DNA of 37,183 nt from Rhodocyclales bacterium (GTDB lineage Bacteria; Pseudomonadota; Gammaproteobacteria; Burkholderiales; Rhodocyclaceae), in contig JACRPB010000124.1 in NCBI GenBank assembly GCA_016214175.1, positions 1 to 37,183 on the forward strand, read 5' to 3'. This document shows positions 17,312 through 26,397 of this stretch, piece by piece (the stretch's first letter is position 1; each line of letters starts with the position of its first letter). Made by a program: the position numbers and the translations under genes. The notes beneath the pieces were generated by a model. It was not told where the DNA came from. It saw only the letters and a program-made list of their open reading frames with translations, and made no database searches.

Positions 17312-19095
17312 ACAATCTGGACCTGGCCCTGATCGGCAACTGCACCGTCGGCGCCCTCGTGGACGCCCGCGCCGACATCGTCTGGAGCTGCTTTCCGCGC
17401 TTCGACGGCGATCCGGTGTTCTGCAGCCTGCTGCGCGAAGAACGCGGCGCCGACGACGCCGGCTTCTTCCGCCTCGAACTTGCCGACTTCGAGCGCGCCG
17501 AGCAGCACTACCTGGAGAACACCGCCATCCTCGTCACGCGGCTTTACGACCGTCACGGCGGCGCCGTCGAAATCACCGATTTCGCGCCGCGTTTCGGCCA
17601 GTACGGACGCATGTTCCGGCCCGTGATGCTGGTGCGCCAGGCGCGGCGTCTCGCCGGCAGCCCGCGCCTCACGGTGCGCCTGCGCCCGGCCTGCGACTAC
17701 GGCACCGGCCGTCCGACCGTGACCTGGGGCAGCCACCATATCCGCTACGTCGCTCCCGCATTGACGCTGCGGCTCACCACCAACGCCTCGATCACCGCCA
17801 TCCTCCAGGAGACGACCTTCTTTCTCGAAGACACGGTGACCCTGCTCCTGGGCCCCGACGAGACCGTGCCGGAAGGCGCCGGCGAAGTCGGGCGCCGCTT
17901 CTTCGATGAGACCGCTCTCTACTGGCGCGAGTGGGTGCGCTTCCTCGGCATTCCCTACGAGTGGCAGGACGCGGTGATCCGCGCCGCCATCACGCTCAAG
18001 CTCAACGCCTACGACGACAGCGGCGCCGTCATCGCCGCCATGACGACCTCGATCCCCGAGGCCGCCGGCAGCACGCGCAACTGGGACTACCGCTATTGCT
18101 GGCTGCGCGACGGCTATTTCGTCGTCAACGCCCTCAATCGCCTCGGCGCGACGCGCACCATGGAGCGCTATCTCGGCTACATCGTCAATACCGCGGCGAC
18201 CGCCGCCGACGGCCCGCTGCAACCCGTCTATGGCATCGACGGCCGCGCCGAACTGCCGGAGCGCGAAGTGGCGGCCCTGCCCGGCTACCGCGGCATGGGC
18301 CCGGTGCGCGTCGGCAACCAGGCCTACCGTCAGGTGCAGCACGACGTGTACGGGTCCACGGTCCTCGCTGCGACTCACATATTCTTCGACCGGCGTCTCA
18401 CCCGCCGCGGCGACGAAGCCTTGTTCCATCGGCTCGAACCGCTGGGCGAAAAGGCGGTGGCCTGCTTCGACCAGCCCGATGCCGGCCTCTGGGAGCTGCG
18501 CGGCGCGGCGCGCGTGCACACCTTCTCGGCCGTCATGTGCTGGGCCGCCTGCGACCGTCTGGCGCGCATCGCCGGCCACCTTGGACTCACCGGCCGCGCC
18601 GACTACTGGTGGCTCCACGTCCGGCGCCTGCACGCCGCCATCGTCGCGCGCGCCTGGAACCCTGCGCGCAACGCCTTCGTCGCCACCTTCGACGGCGCGA
18701 CGATGGACGCGAGCCTCTTGCTGCTGGCCGAGGTCGGCTTCCTCGACGCCGCCGACCCGCGCTTCGCCGCCACCGTCGCCGCCGTCGAACAGGATCTGAA
18801 ACGCGGCGACTTCATTTTCCGCTACGTCGAAAGGGACGACTTCGGCGAGCCCGAGAACGCCTTCCTGGTCTGCACCTTCTGGTACGTGAATGCGCTGGCG
18901 TCCGTGGGCCGGCGCGACGAGGCGCGGGCGCTGTTCGAGCGTCTGCTCGCCTGCCGCAATCGCCACGGCCTGCTCGCCGAGCACATCGACCCGAAGAGCG
19001 GCGAGCAGTGGGGCAACTTCGTCCAGACCTACAGCATGGTCGGCCTCATCAACGCCGCCATCCGTTTGTCGGTGAGGTGGGATCAGGCGTTCTGA
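17308..19095 (+). CDS. GH15 family glycoside hydrolase (glucoamylase/trehalase-like)
   Basis: A 595-residue cytoplasmic protein (no signal peptide). The N-terminal beta-rich domain (about 1-220) opens with ALIGNCTVGALVDARADIVW; the (alpha/alpha)6 catalytic domain (about 230-590) has RNWDYRYCWLRDGYF, LWELRGAARVHTFSAVMCW and the catalytic region AEHIDPKSGEQWGNFVQ. These match the actinobacterial/proteobacterial GH15 group that includes both glucan-hydrolysing enzymes and GH15 trehalases. Placed after otsB with a 4-nt ATGA overlap, it could degrade trehalose after downshift or trim an alpha-glucan; sequence alone does not decide. The ORF start 24 codons earlier is inside otsB and is not used. 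Confidence 0.9.
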   Translation: MNNLDLALIGNCTVGALVDARADIVWSCFPRFDGDPVFCSLLREERGADDAGFFRLELADFERAEQHYLENTAILVTRLYDRHGGAVEITDFAPRFGQYGRMFRPVMLVRQARRLAGSPRLTVRLRPACDYGTGRPTVTWGSHHIRYVAPALTLRLTTNASITAILQETTFFLEDTVTLLLGPDETVPEGAGEVGRRFFDETALYWREWVRFLGIPYEWQDAVIRAAITLKLNAYDDSGAVIAAMTTSIPEAAGSTRNWDYRYCWLRDGYFVVNALNRLGATRTMERYLGYIVNTAATAADGPLQPVYGIDGRAELPEREVAALPGYRGMGPVRVGNQAYRQVQHDVYGSTVLAATHIFFDRRLTRRGDEALFHRLEPLGEKAVACFDQPDAGLWELRGAARVHTFSAVMCWAACDRLARIAGHLGLTGRADYWWLHVRRLHAAIVARAWNPARNAFVATFDGATMDASLLLLAEVGFLDAADPRFAATVAAVEQDLKRGDFIFRYVERDDFGEPENAFLVCTFWYVNALASVGRRDEARALFERLLACRNRHGLLAEHIDPKSGEQWGNFVQTYSMVGLINAAIRLSVRWDQAF

Positions 19096-19097
19096 CG

Positions 19098-19973
19098 ATG
19101 GATGGACTGCTCGACCGCTTCCTCGCCTGGCTGCCCGAGAATCTGGAGCGCCCGGCGCGCATCCTGCTGATCCTGGCGCTGGCGGGGTTCGCACTGCGGC
19201 TGATCCACCGCTTCATCCCCAAGCTGCGCGACGCCATTGCGGCGCGTCAGGGCAGCCGCGAAGACAGCCAACGGGTACTGACGCTCTCGCGCGTCGTGCG
19301 CTATGGGCTCACCGTGGCGACGACCGTGATCACCGGCCTGCTGATCCTCGGCGAATTCGGCATCTCGGTGGCGCCCATTCTCGGCGCCGCCGGCGTGGTC
19401 GGCATCGCCGTCGGCTTCGGCGCGCAGAGCCTGGTCAAGGATTACTTCACCGGCTTCTTCCTGCTGCTGGAAAACCAGATCCGCATCGGCGACGTCGTCG
19501 AAGCCGGCGGCAAGGCCGGCCTCGTGGAGGAACTGACGCTGCGCTACCTGCGCCTGCGCGACTACTCGGGCAACGTTCACTACATCCCCAACGGCAACAT
19601 CTCCGTGGTCACCAACATGAGCCTGGGCCACGCCTACGCGGTCATCGACGCCGACGTGGCCTACGGCGAGGACATCGACCGCGTGGAAGCCGTGATGCGC
19701 AGCGTCGGCGACGGCATGCGCCGGGACAATGTCTTTTCCGCCAAGATCCTCGAAGACCTGGAAATCGCCGGCGTGGACCAATGGGCCGATTCGGCCATCG
19801 TCATCCGCTGCCGCTTCAAGGTCCAGCCGCTGGAACAGTGGAACGTGCGCCGCGAATACCTGCGCCGGCTCAAGCAGGCCTTCGACCGCGAAGGCATCGA
19901 GATTCCCTACCAGCACATCCAGGTGGTCTACGACGCGCCGAAGAAAAATGGGAGCGCAGATGGAAACGCTTAG
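19098..19973 (+). CDS. mscS: MscS-type mechanosensitive ion channel
   Basis: A 291-residue small-conductance mechanosensitive channel. Three membrane segments: about 21-40, 70-92 and the pore helix TM3 beginning at about 95, with GAAGVVGIAVGFGAQSLVKD, followed by the cytoplasmic beta domain (IRIGDVVEAGGKAGLVEELT, IPNGNISVVTNMS) and the alpha/beta vestibule domain. Such channels open on hypo-osmotic shock and release solutes. The ATG is 2 nt after the GH15 stop. The ORF track shows it joined to a shadow of GH15. Its C-terminus overlaps the next start by 14 nt. The location in a trehalose operon supports a role in releasing accumulated solute. Confidence 0.93.
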   Translation: MDGLLDRFLAWLPENLERPARILLILALAGFALRLIHRFIPKLRDAIAARQGSREDSQRVLTLSRVVRYGLTVATTVITGLLILGEFGISVAPILGAAGVVGIAVGFGAQSLVKDYFTGFFLLLENQIRIGDVVEAGGKAGLVEELTLRYLRLRDYSGNVHYIPNGNISVVTNMSLGHAYAVIDADVAYGEDIDRVEAVMRSVGDGMRRDNVFSAKILEDLEIAGVDQWADSAIVIRCRFKVQPLEQWNVRREYLRRLKQAFDREGIEIPYQHIQVVYDAPKKNGSADGNA

Positions 19974-21387
19974 TTCGCGCATGCACGACATCGCCTGGCC
20001 CTTCGCCCCGGCGGACGCGGCGTTGCGGCGCCTCCGGGCCGGCGCGGCGCGCATGCTGCCGGGCTGCGTGCTGCTGGCCCTGCCGCTGTCCGCGTTCGCC
20101 GCGGGCAGCGCAGTGGTGGGCGAGAACCTGCTCTGGCTCGCCATCATCCTCATGGCGGCGCGGCTGTTCGCGCCGCTGGCGACGCGCGTCGGCGTGCCCG
20201 CCGTGCTGGGCGAGCTCCTGCTGGGGGTGGTACTGGGCAACCTCGGCCTGGCCGGGCTGCACTATTTCGAGAGCATTCCGGCCGACCCCATCATCGCCTT
20301 CATCGCCGAACTCGGCGTCATCGTGCTGCTGCTGCAGATCGGCCTGGAAACGCGCATCAAGGAGCTGGTCCAGGTCGGCGGCAGCGCCATGCTGGTCGGC
20401 AGCGGCGGCATCGTCGCACCCTTCGTGCTCGGCGCCTTCGTCGCCGGCCCGCTGCTGCTGCCGGGCATGGAGCGCAACGCCTACCTGTTCCTCGGCGCCA
20501 CCCTGGCCGCCACCTCGGTGGGCATCACCGGGCGCGTGTTCCGCGACCTGGGCAAGCTCGGCACGCCGGCCGCGCGCATCGTGCTCGGCGCCGCGGTGAT
20601 CGACGACGTGCTGGGGCTGGTGATCCTGGCCGCGGTCTCCAGCCTGGTCGAGTCCGGCAGCGTCGGCCTGGGCGAAGTCGGCTGGATCGTCGGCAAGGCC
20701 GTGCTGTTCCTCGGCGGCAGCATCTGGCTCGGTCGCATGATTGCGCCGCATTCCAGCCGCTGGCTGGCGCAGATCGACGCCGGCCCCTCGATGCTGTTCG
20801 CCCAGGTGTTGGCCGCCGGCCTGGCGCTGGCCTGGCTGGCCCAGGTCATGGGGCTGGCGCCGATCATCGGCGCCTTCGCCGCCGGCCTGCTGTTCGAGCC
20901 GGTATTCCTCAAGGACTTCGAGACCCCACGCATCGTGCGCGAAATCGAGCCGCTGATGCGCGATCCGCAAAGCCGTGGTCTCATCCAGGAACTGATGCCC
21001 ATCCTGGTCCGCCATACACGGCACCAGCACGAGCACATGATCGAGCCGATCGGCTACTTCTTCGTACCCGTGTTCTTCGTGCTGACCGGCATGCAGGTCG
21101 ACCTGCGCACGCTGGCCGATCCGGCCACGCTGGGTGTGGCGCTGGGACTCACCGCGGCCGCCATCGCCGGCAAGCTGGTCGCCGGCGTCTTCGCCCGCCA
21201 GGCCGGTGGGTGGATCGTCGGCTGGGGCATGGTGCCGCGCGGCGAGGTGGGCCTTATATTCGCCATGGTCGGCCGGCAACTGGGCGTCATCGACGAATCC
21301 CTGTTCTCGGTGCTCGTGATCATGGTCATCCTGACCACGCTGATCACGCCGCCGGTGCTCACCTGGCTGCTGAAGCGGCAGCCGTGA
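19960..21387 (+). CDS. CPA2-type monovalent cation:proton antiporter
   Basis: A 475-residue membrane protein with about 12-13 hydrophobic segments and no C-terminal RCK/TrkA-N domain. CPA2 features include VLGELLLGVVLGNLGLAG, FIAELGVIVLLLQIGLETRI, the antiport-site region AAVIDDVLGLVI and MVPRGEVGLIFAMVG. A hydrophobic N-terminal stretch (LPGCVLLALPLSAFAAG) could be an extra helix or a cleaved signal. The ATG at 19960 has GGAG 5 nt upstream; an earlier in-frame ATG at 19948 is possible. It overlaps mscS by 14 nt, implying coupling. Likely role: K+ or Na+ efflux in exchange for H+ as part of the osmotic unit. The ion is not determined. Confidence 0.9.
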   Translation: METLSSRMHDIAWPFAPADAALRRLRAGAARMLPGCVLLALPLSAFAAGSAVVGENLLWLAIILMAARLFAPLATRVGVPAVLGELLLGVVLGNLGLAGLHYFESIPADPIIAFIAELGVIVLLLQIGLETRIKELVQVGGSAMLVGSGGIVAPFVLGAFVAGPLLLPGMERNAYLFLGATLAATSVGITGRVFRDLGKLGTPAARIVLGAAVIDDVLGLVILAAVSSLVESGSVGLGEVGWIVGKAVLFLGGSIWLGRMIAPHSSRWLAQIDAGPSMLFAQVLAAGLALAWLAQVMGLAPIIGAFAAGLLFEPVFLKDFETPRIVREIEPLMRDPQSRGLIQELMPILVRHTRHQHEHMIEPIGYFFVPVFFVLTGMQVDLRTLADPATLGVALGLTAAAIAGKLVAGVFARQAGGWIVGWGMVPRGEVGLIFAMVGRQLGVIDESLFSVLVIMVILTTLITPPVLTWLLKRQP

Positions 21388-21417
21388 GCACGCGCTAGCG
21401 CCACGCGCACCACCAAA

Positions 21418-23115
21418 ATGGGCAAGCTGCTGCAAACCGCGCTGCGCTGGACGCTGCGGCGCTTGGTCTGGTTCATGCTGATCGCCGCCATCCTGGCGGC
21501 GGGCAACGCGCTGCGGCAAGAGTTCGCGCAATTCGAGCTCCTCATCGAAGAACTGGCGATCCTGCGCAGCGGCGACCAGGAGCTCGACCGCCAGCGGCGC
21601 ACGATCGCGGCCGCCGCGGCCGAGCGCGTGCAGGCGCTGGAGAACGCGTCGCAGGAGCGCCTGACAGCGCGCGTGGCCGCGCTCGAACGCGAGCTCGAGC
21701 AGGAGCGCGCCAGCCTGCACGGGCAGGGCGTCGTCGGCCTGCTCGCCACGCCCATCGGCGCCGGGCTCGTCGAGCGCTTGAAGCAGGACCTGGCGATCGC
21801 CGTTCTCGAACAGGAACGCGACCATCTCCAGCGCCTCATCCGCTATGCCGATGCGCTGCGCGACAGCCGCGCGGCGCAGGCCAGGCTGGAAGCGCTGCGC
21901 CTGGCCCACGTTGCCGCCTATGCCGCGCTGGCGCAAGCCGAGCGCGAGTTGGCCGCCGCCGACGGCAGCAGCCTGTGGCGCGGCCGCTGGCTCTTCTGGT
22001 CGCCGGAATTCGCCGCCCGGCAGCGCCTGGAGCAAGCGCGCGCCGCGCAGGCGGCCGGCAACCAGGCGGCCTTCGAGCGCTACGAAGCGCAGCGCCGGCT
22101 GGTGGCCGGCCTGGCGCTGCCGGGGCTGCCCCGGTTTGAAATTCCGCCGCAGCGCCTCGACGCGGTGCTGCAGCCGCTGCGCCAGGCGCTGCGCCAGCGC
22201 GAGGAGCGCTACCGCGCCAACTGGGTCAGCCAGGCCGCCGGGCCGGTGATCGCGGTACTGCCCGCCGCCGCGCTGATCCTGCTGTTCGTCGTGCTGGTTC
22301 CCGTCGCGCTCAAGGCCGCGCTCTACTTCCTCGTCGCGCCGCTGGCCGCGCGCCTGCCCACCGTCCGCCTGATACCGCAGGCCGCGGCAATGCCGGTCCG
22401 GCAAGACGCCGACACGAAGATCTCTGCGGTGTCGCTACCGCTGGTGATCGGCCGGGGCCAGCAACTGCTGATCCATCCCGAGTATCTACAAAGTTCCTCG
22501 GTGCAGGGCAAGCAGGCCACCCAGTGGCTGCTCGACTGGTCGTATCCGCTCAGCAGCCTGGCCGCCGGCCTGTTCGCGCTGACCCGGATTCGCTGCGACA
22601 GCGCAGCGTCATTCGTGATCTCGGCCACCCGCGACCCCTTGAGCGAGGTCGGCATCGTTGCCCTGCCGGACGGGGCCGCGCTGGTGTTGCAGCCGCGCGC
22701 GCTGGTCGGCGTGGTAATGCAGGACGGCCGGCCGCTACGCATCTCGCGGCACTGGCGGCTGGGCAGCCTGCATGCCTGGCTGACGCTGCAACTGCGCTAT
22801 CTGGTGTTTCACGGTCCGGCCGAGCTGATCGTCACCGGCTGTCGCGGCATACGGCTCGAAGCGGCGGGCAGCGGGCGCAGCATCAACCAGGCGGCGACAC
22901 TCGGCTTCAGCGCCAACATCGACTACGCCACGCGCCGCTGCGCAACCTTCGGCGCCTACCTGATGGGCCAGGACGAGTTGTTCAACGACTGTTTCAGCGG
23001 CGACGGCGGCTGCTACGTCTACGAGGAAATGCCCGATCGCGGCCGGCGGCCGGGCATCACCGGGCGCGGCATCGAGGGCATCGCCGATTCGCTGCTGCGC
23101 GTTTTCGGCATCTGA
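21418..23115 (+). CDS. Unrecognised coiled-coil membrane protein
   Basis: A 565-residue protein I do not recognise. Seen: an amphipathic start, TM1 (about 15-32); a long Ala/Arg/Glu-rich coiled-coil-like region (about 33-250) interrupted near GVVGLLATPIGAG; a second strong hydrophobic stretch (about 275-307, IAVLPAAALILLFVVLVPVALKAA); then about 250 residues of mixed beta character with several cysteines (CDSAAS, TGCRGIRL, RRCATFG, NDCFSGDGGCYVY). The last part faintly resembles AIM24-like beta domains (LVLQPRALVGVV), but I would not assign it. It follows the antiporter by 30 nt and is the last gene of the osmotic unit, ending 3 nt before the convergent tamB stop. Possibly an adaptor or mechanical element at the inner membrane. 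Confidence 0.75.
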   Translation: MGKLLQTALRWTLRRLVWFMLIAAILAAGNALRQEFAQFELLIEELAILRSGDQELDRQRRTIAAAAAERVQALENASQERLTARVAALERELEQERASLHGQGVVGLLATPIGAGLVERLKQDLAIAVLEQERDHLQRLIRYADALRDSRAAQARLEALRLAHVAAYAALAQAERELAAADGSSLWRGRWLFWSPEFAARQRLEQARAAQAAGNQAAFERYEAQRRLVAGLALPGLPRFEIPPQRLDAVLQPLRQALRQREERYRANWVSQAAGPVIAVLPAAALILLFVVLVPVALKAALYFLVAPLAARLPTVRLIPQAAAMPVRQDADTKISAVSLPLVIGRGQQLLIHPEYLQSSSVQGKQATQWLLDWSYPLSSLAAGLFALTRIRCDSAASFVISATRDPLSEVGIVALPDGAALVLQPRALVGVVMQDGRPLRISRHWRLGSLHAWLTLQLRYLVFHGPAELIVTGCRGIRLEAAGSGRSINQAATLGFSANIDYATRRCATFGAYLMGQDELFNDCFSGDGGCYVYEEMPDRGRRPGITGRGIEGIADSLLRVFGI

Positions 23116-23118
23116 GGT

Positions 23119-26100
23119 TCAGTCGAAGCTGAAGCTGTAGAACACGTCGATCGCGCTGTCCGCGCCGGCGCGGGTGACCACGGAAATGCGCGGCGTCAGC
23201 GCATGGGTCAGCTTCAGCGCCGCCGTCGCGGCGCTCAGGCCCTGCTCGTAGCTGAGGTGGGTACGCGCCGACAGGCGCTTGCCGACGGTGAGTATCTGGC
23301 TGGCGAGGGTTTCGCCGCCGCTGGCTTGGCGCAGCCCGAACTCGTCGACGCCGATGGCGCGCGCCAATTGCTCGCCGGCGCCGTCCTGGCCCAGGAAGCT
23401 ACCAGCGGCGGCCAGCAGCAGCGAGGCGTCGGTGCCGGCGGCATCTGGCGCGCGTCCCAGAACGATCCACGACAGCTTTTCGGCATCCGGCACCAGCGGC
23501 GTCGAAACCAGGCGCACCACCGGCCGTTGCAGCGTGCCGCCGACGGCGACGCCGGCCTCGACCGCGCCGCCCTTGCGCAGCGCCAGCACATTCAGGCCGG
23601 GGTCGTCGAGCGCGCCCTGGAAGTTCACGATGCCGCGTTCGACCACAAGCTTCTGGCCGTAGGCCTCGAAAGTGCCGTCGCGCGTGGCGATGCTGCCGCT
23701 GGCGGCGAGCGGCGCCGCCCCCGCGCCGCCACCGCTGCGCAGCCGCAGTTGGCCGACCAGGCGCGCCGCCAGGCCGGCGGCACGCACGTGAAAGCGCTCG
23801 CCCAGATCGAGCACGATGTCGGCCGCGATAGGCGCCCCGCGCTGCGCCGGCGCTGCCCGGCCGCGCACGACGATGTCGCCGGCCAGCGTGGGACGGCCCG
23901 GCGCCGCGGCGGCGACGAGGCCGGCGTCGGCGACGAGCCGGGCGGCAAGATTCAGGCTACCGTCCCGGTAGTCCAGTTGCGCCGTGCCCGAAGCCACCAG
24001 CCAGCGATCCGGCTGCTGGGACAGCGGCAGGCGGACCAGCGTGGCGTCCAGATGCGCCTGGCGCCGCTGCAGATCGAGTTCGCCGCTGACGGCCAGGCGC
24101 CCCGGTTCGGCTGGCGCGGCAAAGCCCGCCAGGCGTGCGGCGCGGCCGGGCGGATCGTGCCGGGCGACGAAATCGAGGCGTTCCACTACCGCGCGCGCGC
24201 CGTCGAAGCGGATGACCAGCGTGCCCTCGCGCAGGTGCAGGTTCTGATCGATCAGGCCGAGCGCAAGGCCGCTGCCGCGCACCGACCCGTGCAGGCGGGG
24301 TGCGGCGATGCTGCCGGACACCGCGGCATCGATAGCGAGCGCGCCGGCGCTGCTGAGGTTGCCGTCGATGGCCGGGCCGAGCCCGCTCAGGTCGGGCACG
24401 CTCGCCCGCAAGTGGCCGGCGAGACTACCGTCCGTCTGGCCGGCCAGCGCCCAGTCGCCGTCGGCAAGGGCCGGCGCCGCGCGTTTGTCCGCGGCGCCGT
24501 TCAGGCGCAACGCGAGGGCGCTGAAACGGCCGCGGCTGGACCAGCGCTGCGGCGTCCACGTCGTCTCGGCCAGCTCCACGCGCCCGGCGGCGAGCGCCAG
24601 CACGCCTGCCCCGAGAACGAGCTCGCGCCGGCTCGCCGCAAGTTTCATCGGGGCGAGCAGCAGGACAGGCCAATCGCCCGTCACACTGAAGCGCTCCAGC
24701 GTGCCGCGCCAGGCGGTATCGCGCCAGTCCTGCGCCGCTTCGATCAGCCGGCCCGTTGCCGTCAGTTCGACGCCGCGCCCGGCCGGCAAGTCCGCCGTGG
24801 CGTGCAGCCGGTGCTGCGCCCGCGTGCCGGCGACCGTCAGTTCCGCGCGCGCCAGTTGCGGCCCCTCCGGCCGGCTCAGCGTTTCCGCCGTCAGCTTGAG
24901 CGAGAGCATTTCGCCTTGCAGCGAGGCCGCTGCGTCGAGCCGCGCGATGCGATCGCCGCCGGCCAGGACGAGCTTGCGGCCATGCACATCGAGAACGAGC
25001 TGCGGCTGCGCCGAAAAACCGCTGACGACCGCCGTCAGGTCGAGCGCTCCGGCCAGTCCCGGCAGCCACCGCCGATGCTGCGCGAGATCGGGCGCAGTGA
25101 GCTTCAGGCTGAGCCGTTCGGCGCGGCTGCCCCAGCCCCCTTGCACGCTCAGGCGGCTGGCGCCGAGCTGCAGCGCCAGCGCACCGTTCAACTGCGCCGC
25201 GCCGCCGGCGGCCAGCAGATCGTCCAGCAAATGCGCGGCGTCGCGGGCGGTGAAGGCCACATCGCCGTTGCCGGCCAGCGCCTGGCCGGCGTAGCGGCTG
25301 GCGCCGAGCACGAAGCGCAGCCGGCCGGCGAGGCGCGGCGCCAGCTCACCGGCGGTGTCGAAGCTGGCGTTGAGGTCCGCCGGCGGCAGCGCAGCGATGG
25401 CGGCCGGGTCGACATGCCGCAGCCGGCCGGCAAAGCGCCAGGCGCGCGCGGCATCGAGGCGCAGCTCGCCGCTGCCGGCCAGTTCGGCGCGGCCCTGCGT
25501 CAGCGTCAGGCCGTCGACGCGCAGCCGGCGCGGTACGCCGTCCCCATCGACCGTCAACGCGGCGGCGACGCGGGAAAACGGCAAGCCGCCCCGGTCCAGC
25601 GCGGCCGGCGCGGCGTTGGCGGCGCGCAGGCCGCCCGCCAGCGCACCGGCCGCGTTGCGCGCCAGATCGAGCTCCAGCGTCAACACGGCATGCGGCCCGT
25701 CCAGGTCCAGCGCAATGGCGTCGAGCGTACCCGCGGCGCGCGCCTTCACGCGCAGCGCCGGGGGGCCGGCGGCGGCAAGTTCCGCGGTGGCCGCCAGCGC
25801 GAAGGGCGCGACGGCGTCCAGCGTCCCTTGCCCCGTCAAGGTGCCGGCGCCGAGCCGCAGCGACAGCGCCGCGATCCGGTGCAGCTTGCCGTCGCTGGCC
25901 AAGACGGCGCGCAACTCGCTGGCCAGCGGGCGCGTCGCGCCGGCCGCGCCCTCGCGCACGTCGATGCGGCCGATTTCCAGCATCCCTACGCGCACCGCCA
26001 ACGGCAGTTGCAAGTCCTCGGGCGGCGCCGCCGCCGCGGCCGCGGCCAAGGTCAGATCGATGCGGCCGACGTGCAGCGCGTCGATCGCCAGTACGCCGTC

Positions 26101-26397
26101 GACCAGCGCCCGCGGCGTCCAGCGCAGAGCGACGTCGTGGGCGCTGTAGCGGGCGGCGCCGGCCGCGATGTCGACGCGCGCCAGCGTCAGCGGCCCGACC
26201 AGCCGCCCGCGCGCGCCTTCGATGCGCACCGCATCGTTGCTGAGCCGCGCCAGCGTGGCGGCGGCCCACGTCAGGCCCGACTCGGCGCACAGCAGCCAGG
26301 CGGCGGCGCCGGCCGCCGTCAGCAACAGCGAGACCAGGGTCGCCAGCAGCGCGCGCCCGATGCGGCGCAGCGGGCGCTTGCCGCGGTCGAGCACCAT
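23119..26397 (-). CDS. tamB: TamB-like translocation and assembly module protein
   Basis: A 1092-residue AsmA/TamB-type protein. One N-terminal membrane anchor (about 11-36, RALLATLVSLLLTAAGAAAWLL), then a very long beta-strand-rich periplasmic region of the bridge-like (lipid-transfer groove) type, and the conserved C-terminal DUF490/TamB domain (GTFEAYGQKLVVERGIVNFQGALDDPGLNV; it ends VFYSFSFD). It works with TamA in inserting outer-membrane proteins and/or phospholipid transport between membranes. The ATG at 26397 overlaps the tamA stop by one base (TGATG), the usual tamA-tamB arrangement. The ORF start at 27018 is a shadow inside tamA. Slightly shorter than the about 1260 residues of the E. 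coli protein. Confidence 0.93.
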   Translation of the reverse strand: MVLDRGKRPLRRIGRALLATLVSLLLTAAGAAAWLLCAESGLTWAAATLARLSNDAVRIEGARGRLVGPLTLARVDIAAGAARYSAHDVALRWTPRALVDGVLAIDALHVGRIDLTLAAAAAAAPPEDLQLPLAVRVGMLEIGRIDVREGAAGATRPLASELRAVLASDGKLHRIAALSLRLGAGTLTGQGTLDAVAPFALAATAELAAAGPPALRVKARAAGTLDAIALDLDGPHAVLTLELDLARNAAGALAGGLRAANAAPAALDRGGLPFSRVAAALTVDGDGVPRRLRVDGLTLTQGRAELAGSGELRLDAARAWRFAGRLRHVDPAAIAALPPADLNASFDTAGELAPRLAGRLRFVLGASRYAGQALAGNGDVAFTARDAAHLLDDLLAAGGAAQLNGALALQLGASRLSVQGGWGSRAERLSLKLTAPDLAQHRRWLPGLAGALDLTAVVSGFSAQPQLVLDVHGRKLVLAGGDRIARLDAAASLQGEMLSLKLTAETLSRPEGPQLARAELTVAGTRAQHRLHATADLPAGRGVELTATGRLIEAAQDWRDTAWRGTLERFSVTGDWPVLLLAPMKLAASRRELVLGAGVLALAAGRVELAETTWTPQRWSSRGRFSALALRLNGAADKRAAPALADGDWALAGQTDGSLAGHLRASVPDLSGLGPAIDGNLSSAGALAIDAAVSGSIAAPRLHGSVRGSGLALGLIDQNLHLREGTLVIRFDGARAVVERLDFVARHDPPGRAARLAGFAAPAEPGRLAVSGELDLQRRQAHLDATLVRLPLSQQPDRWLVASGTAQLDYRDGSLNLAARLVADAGLVAAAAPGRPTLAGDIVVRGRAAPAQRGAPIAADIVLDLGERFHVRAAGLAARLVGQLRLRSGGGAGAAPLAASGSIATRDGTFEAYGQKLVVERGIVNFQGALDDPGLNVLALRKGGAVEAGVAVGGTLQRPVVRLVSTPLVPDAEKLSWIVLGRAPDAAGTDASLLLAAAGSFLGQDGAGEQLARAIGVDEFGLRQASGGETLASQILTVGKRLSARTHLSYEQGLSAATAALKLTHALTPRISVVTRAGADSAIDVFYSFSFD

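Noticed and set aside
19870-22404. 844-aa minus-strand ORF
   Set aside because: Antisense shadow of the antiporter and coiled-coil genes; low-complexity His/Gln/Arg/Gly composition and no recognisable domain.
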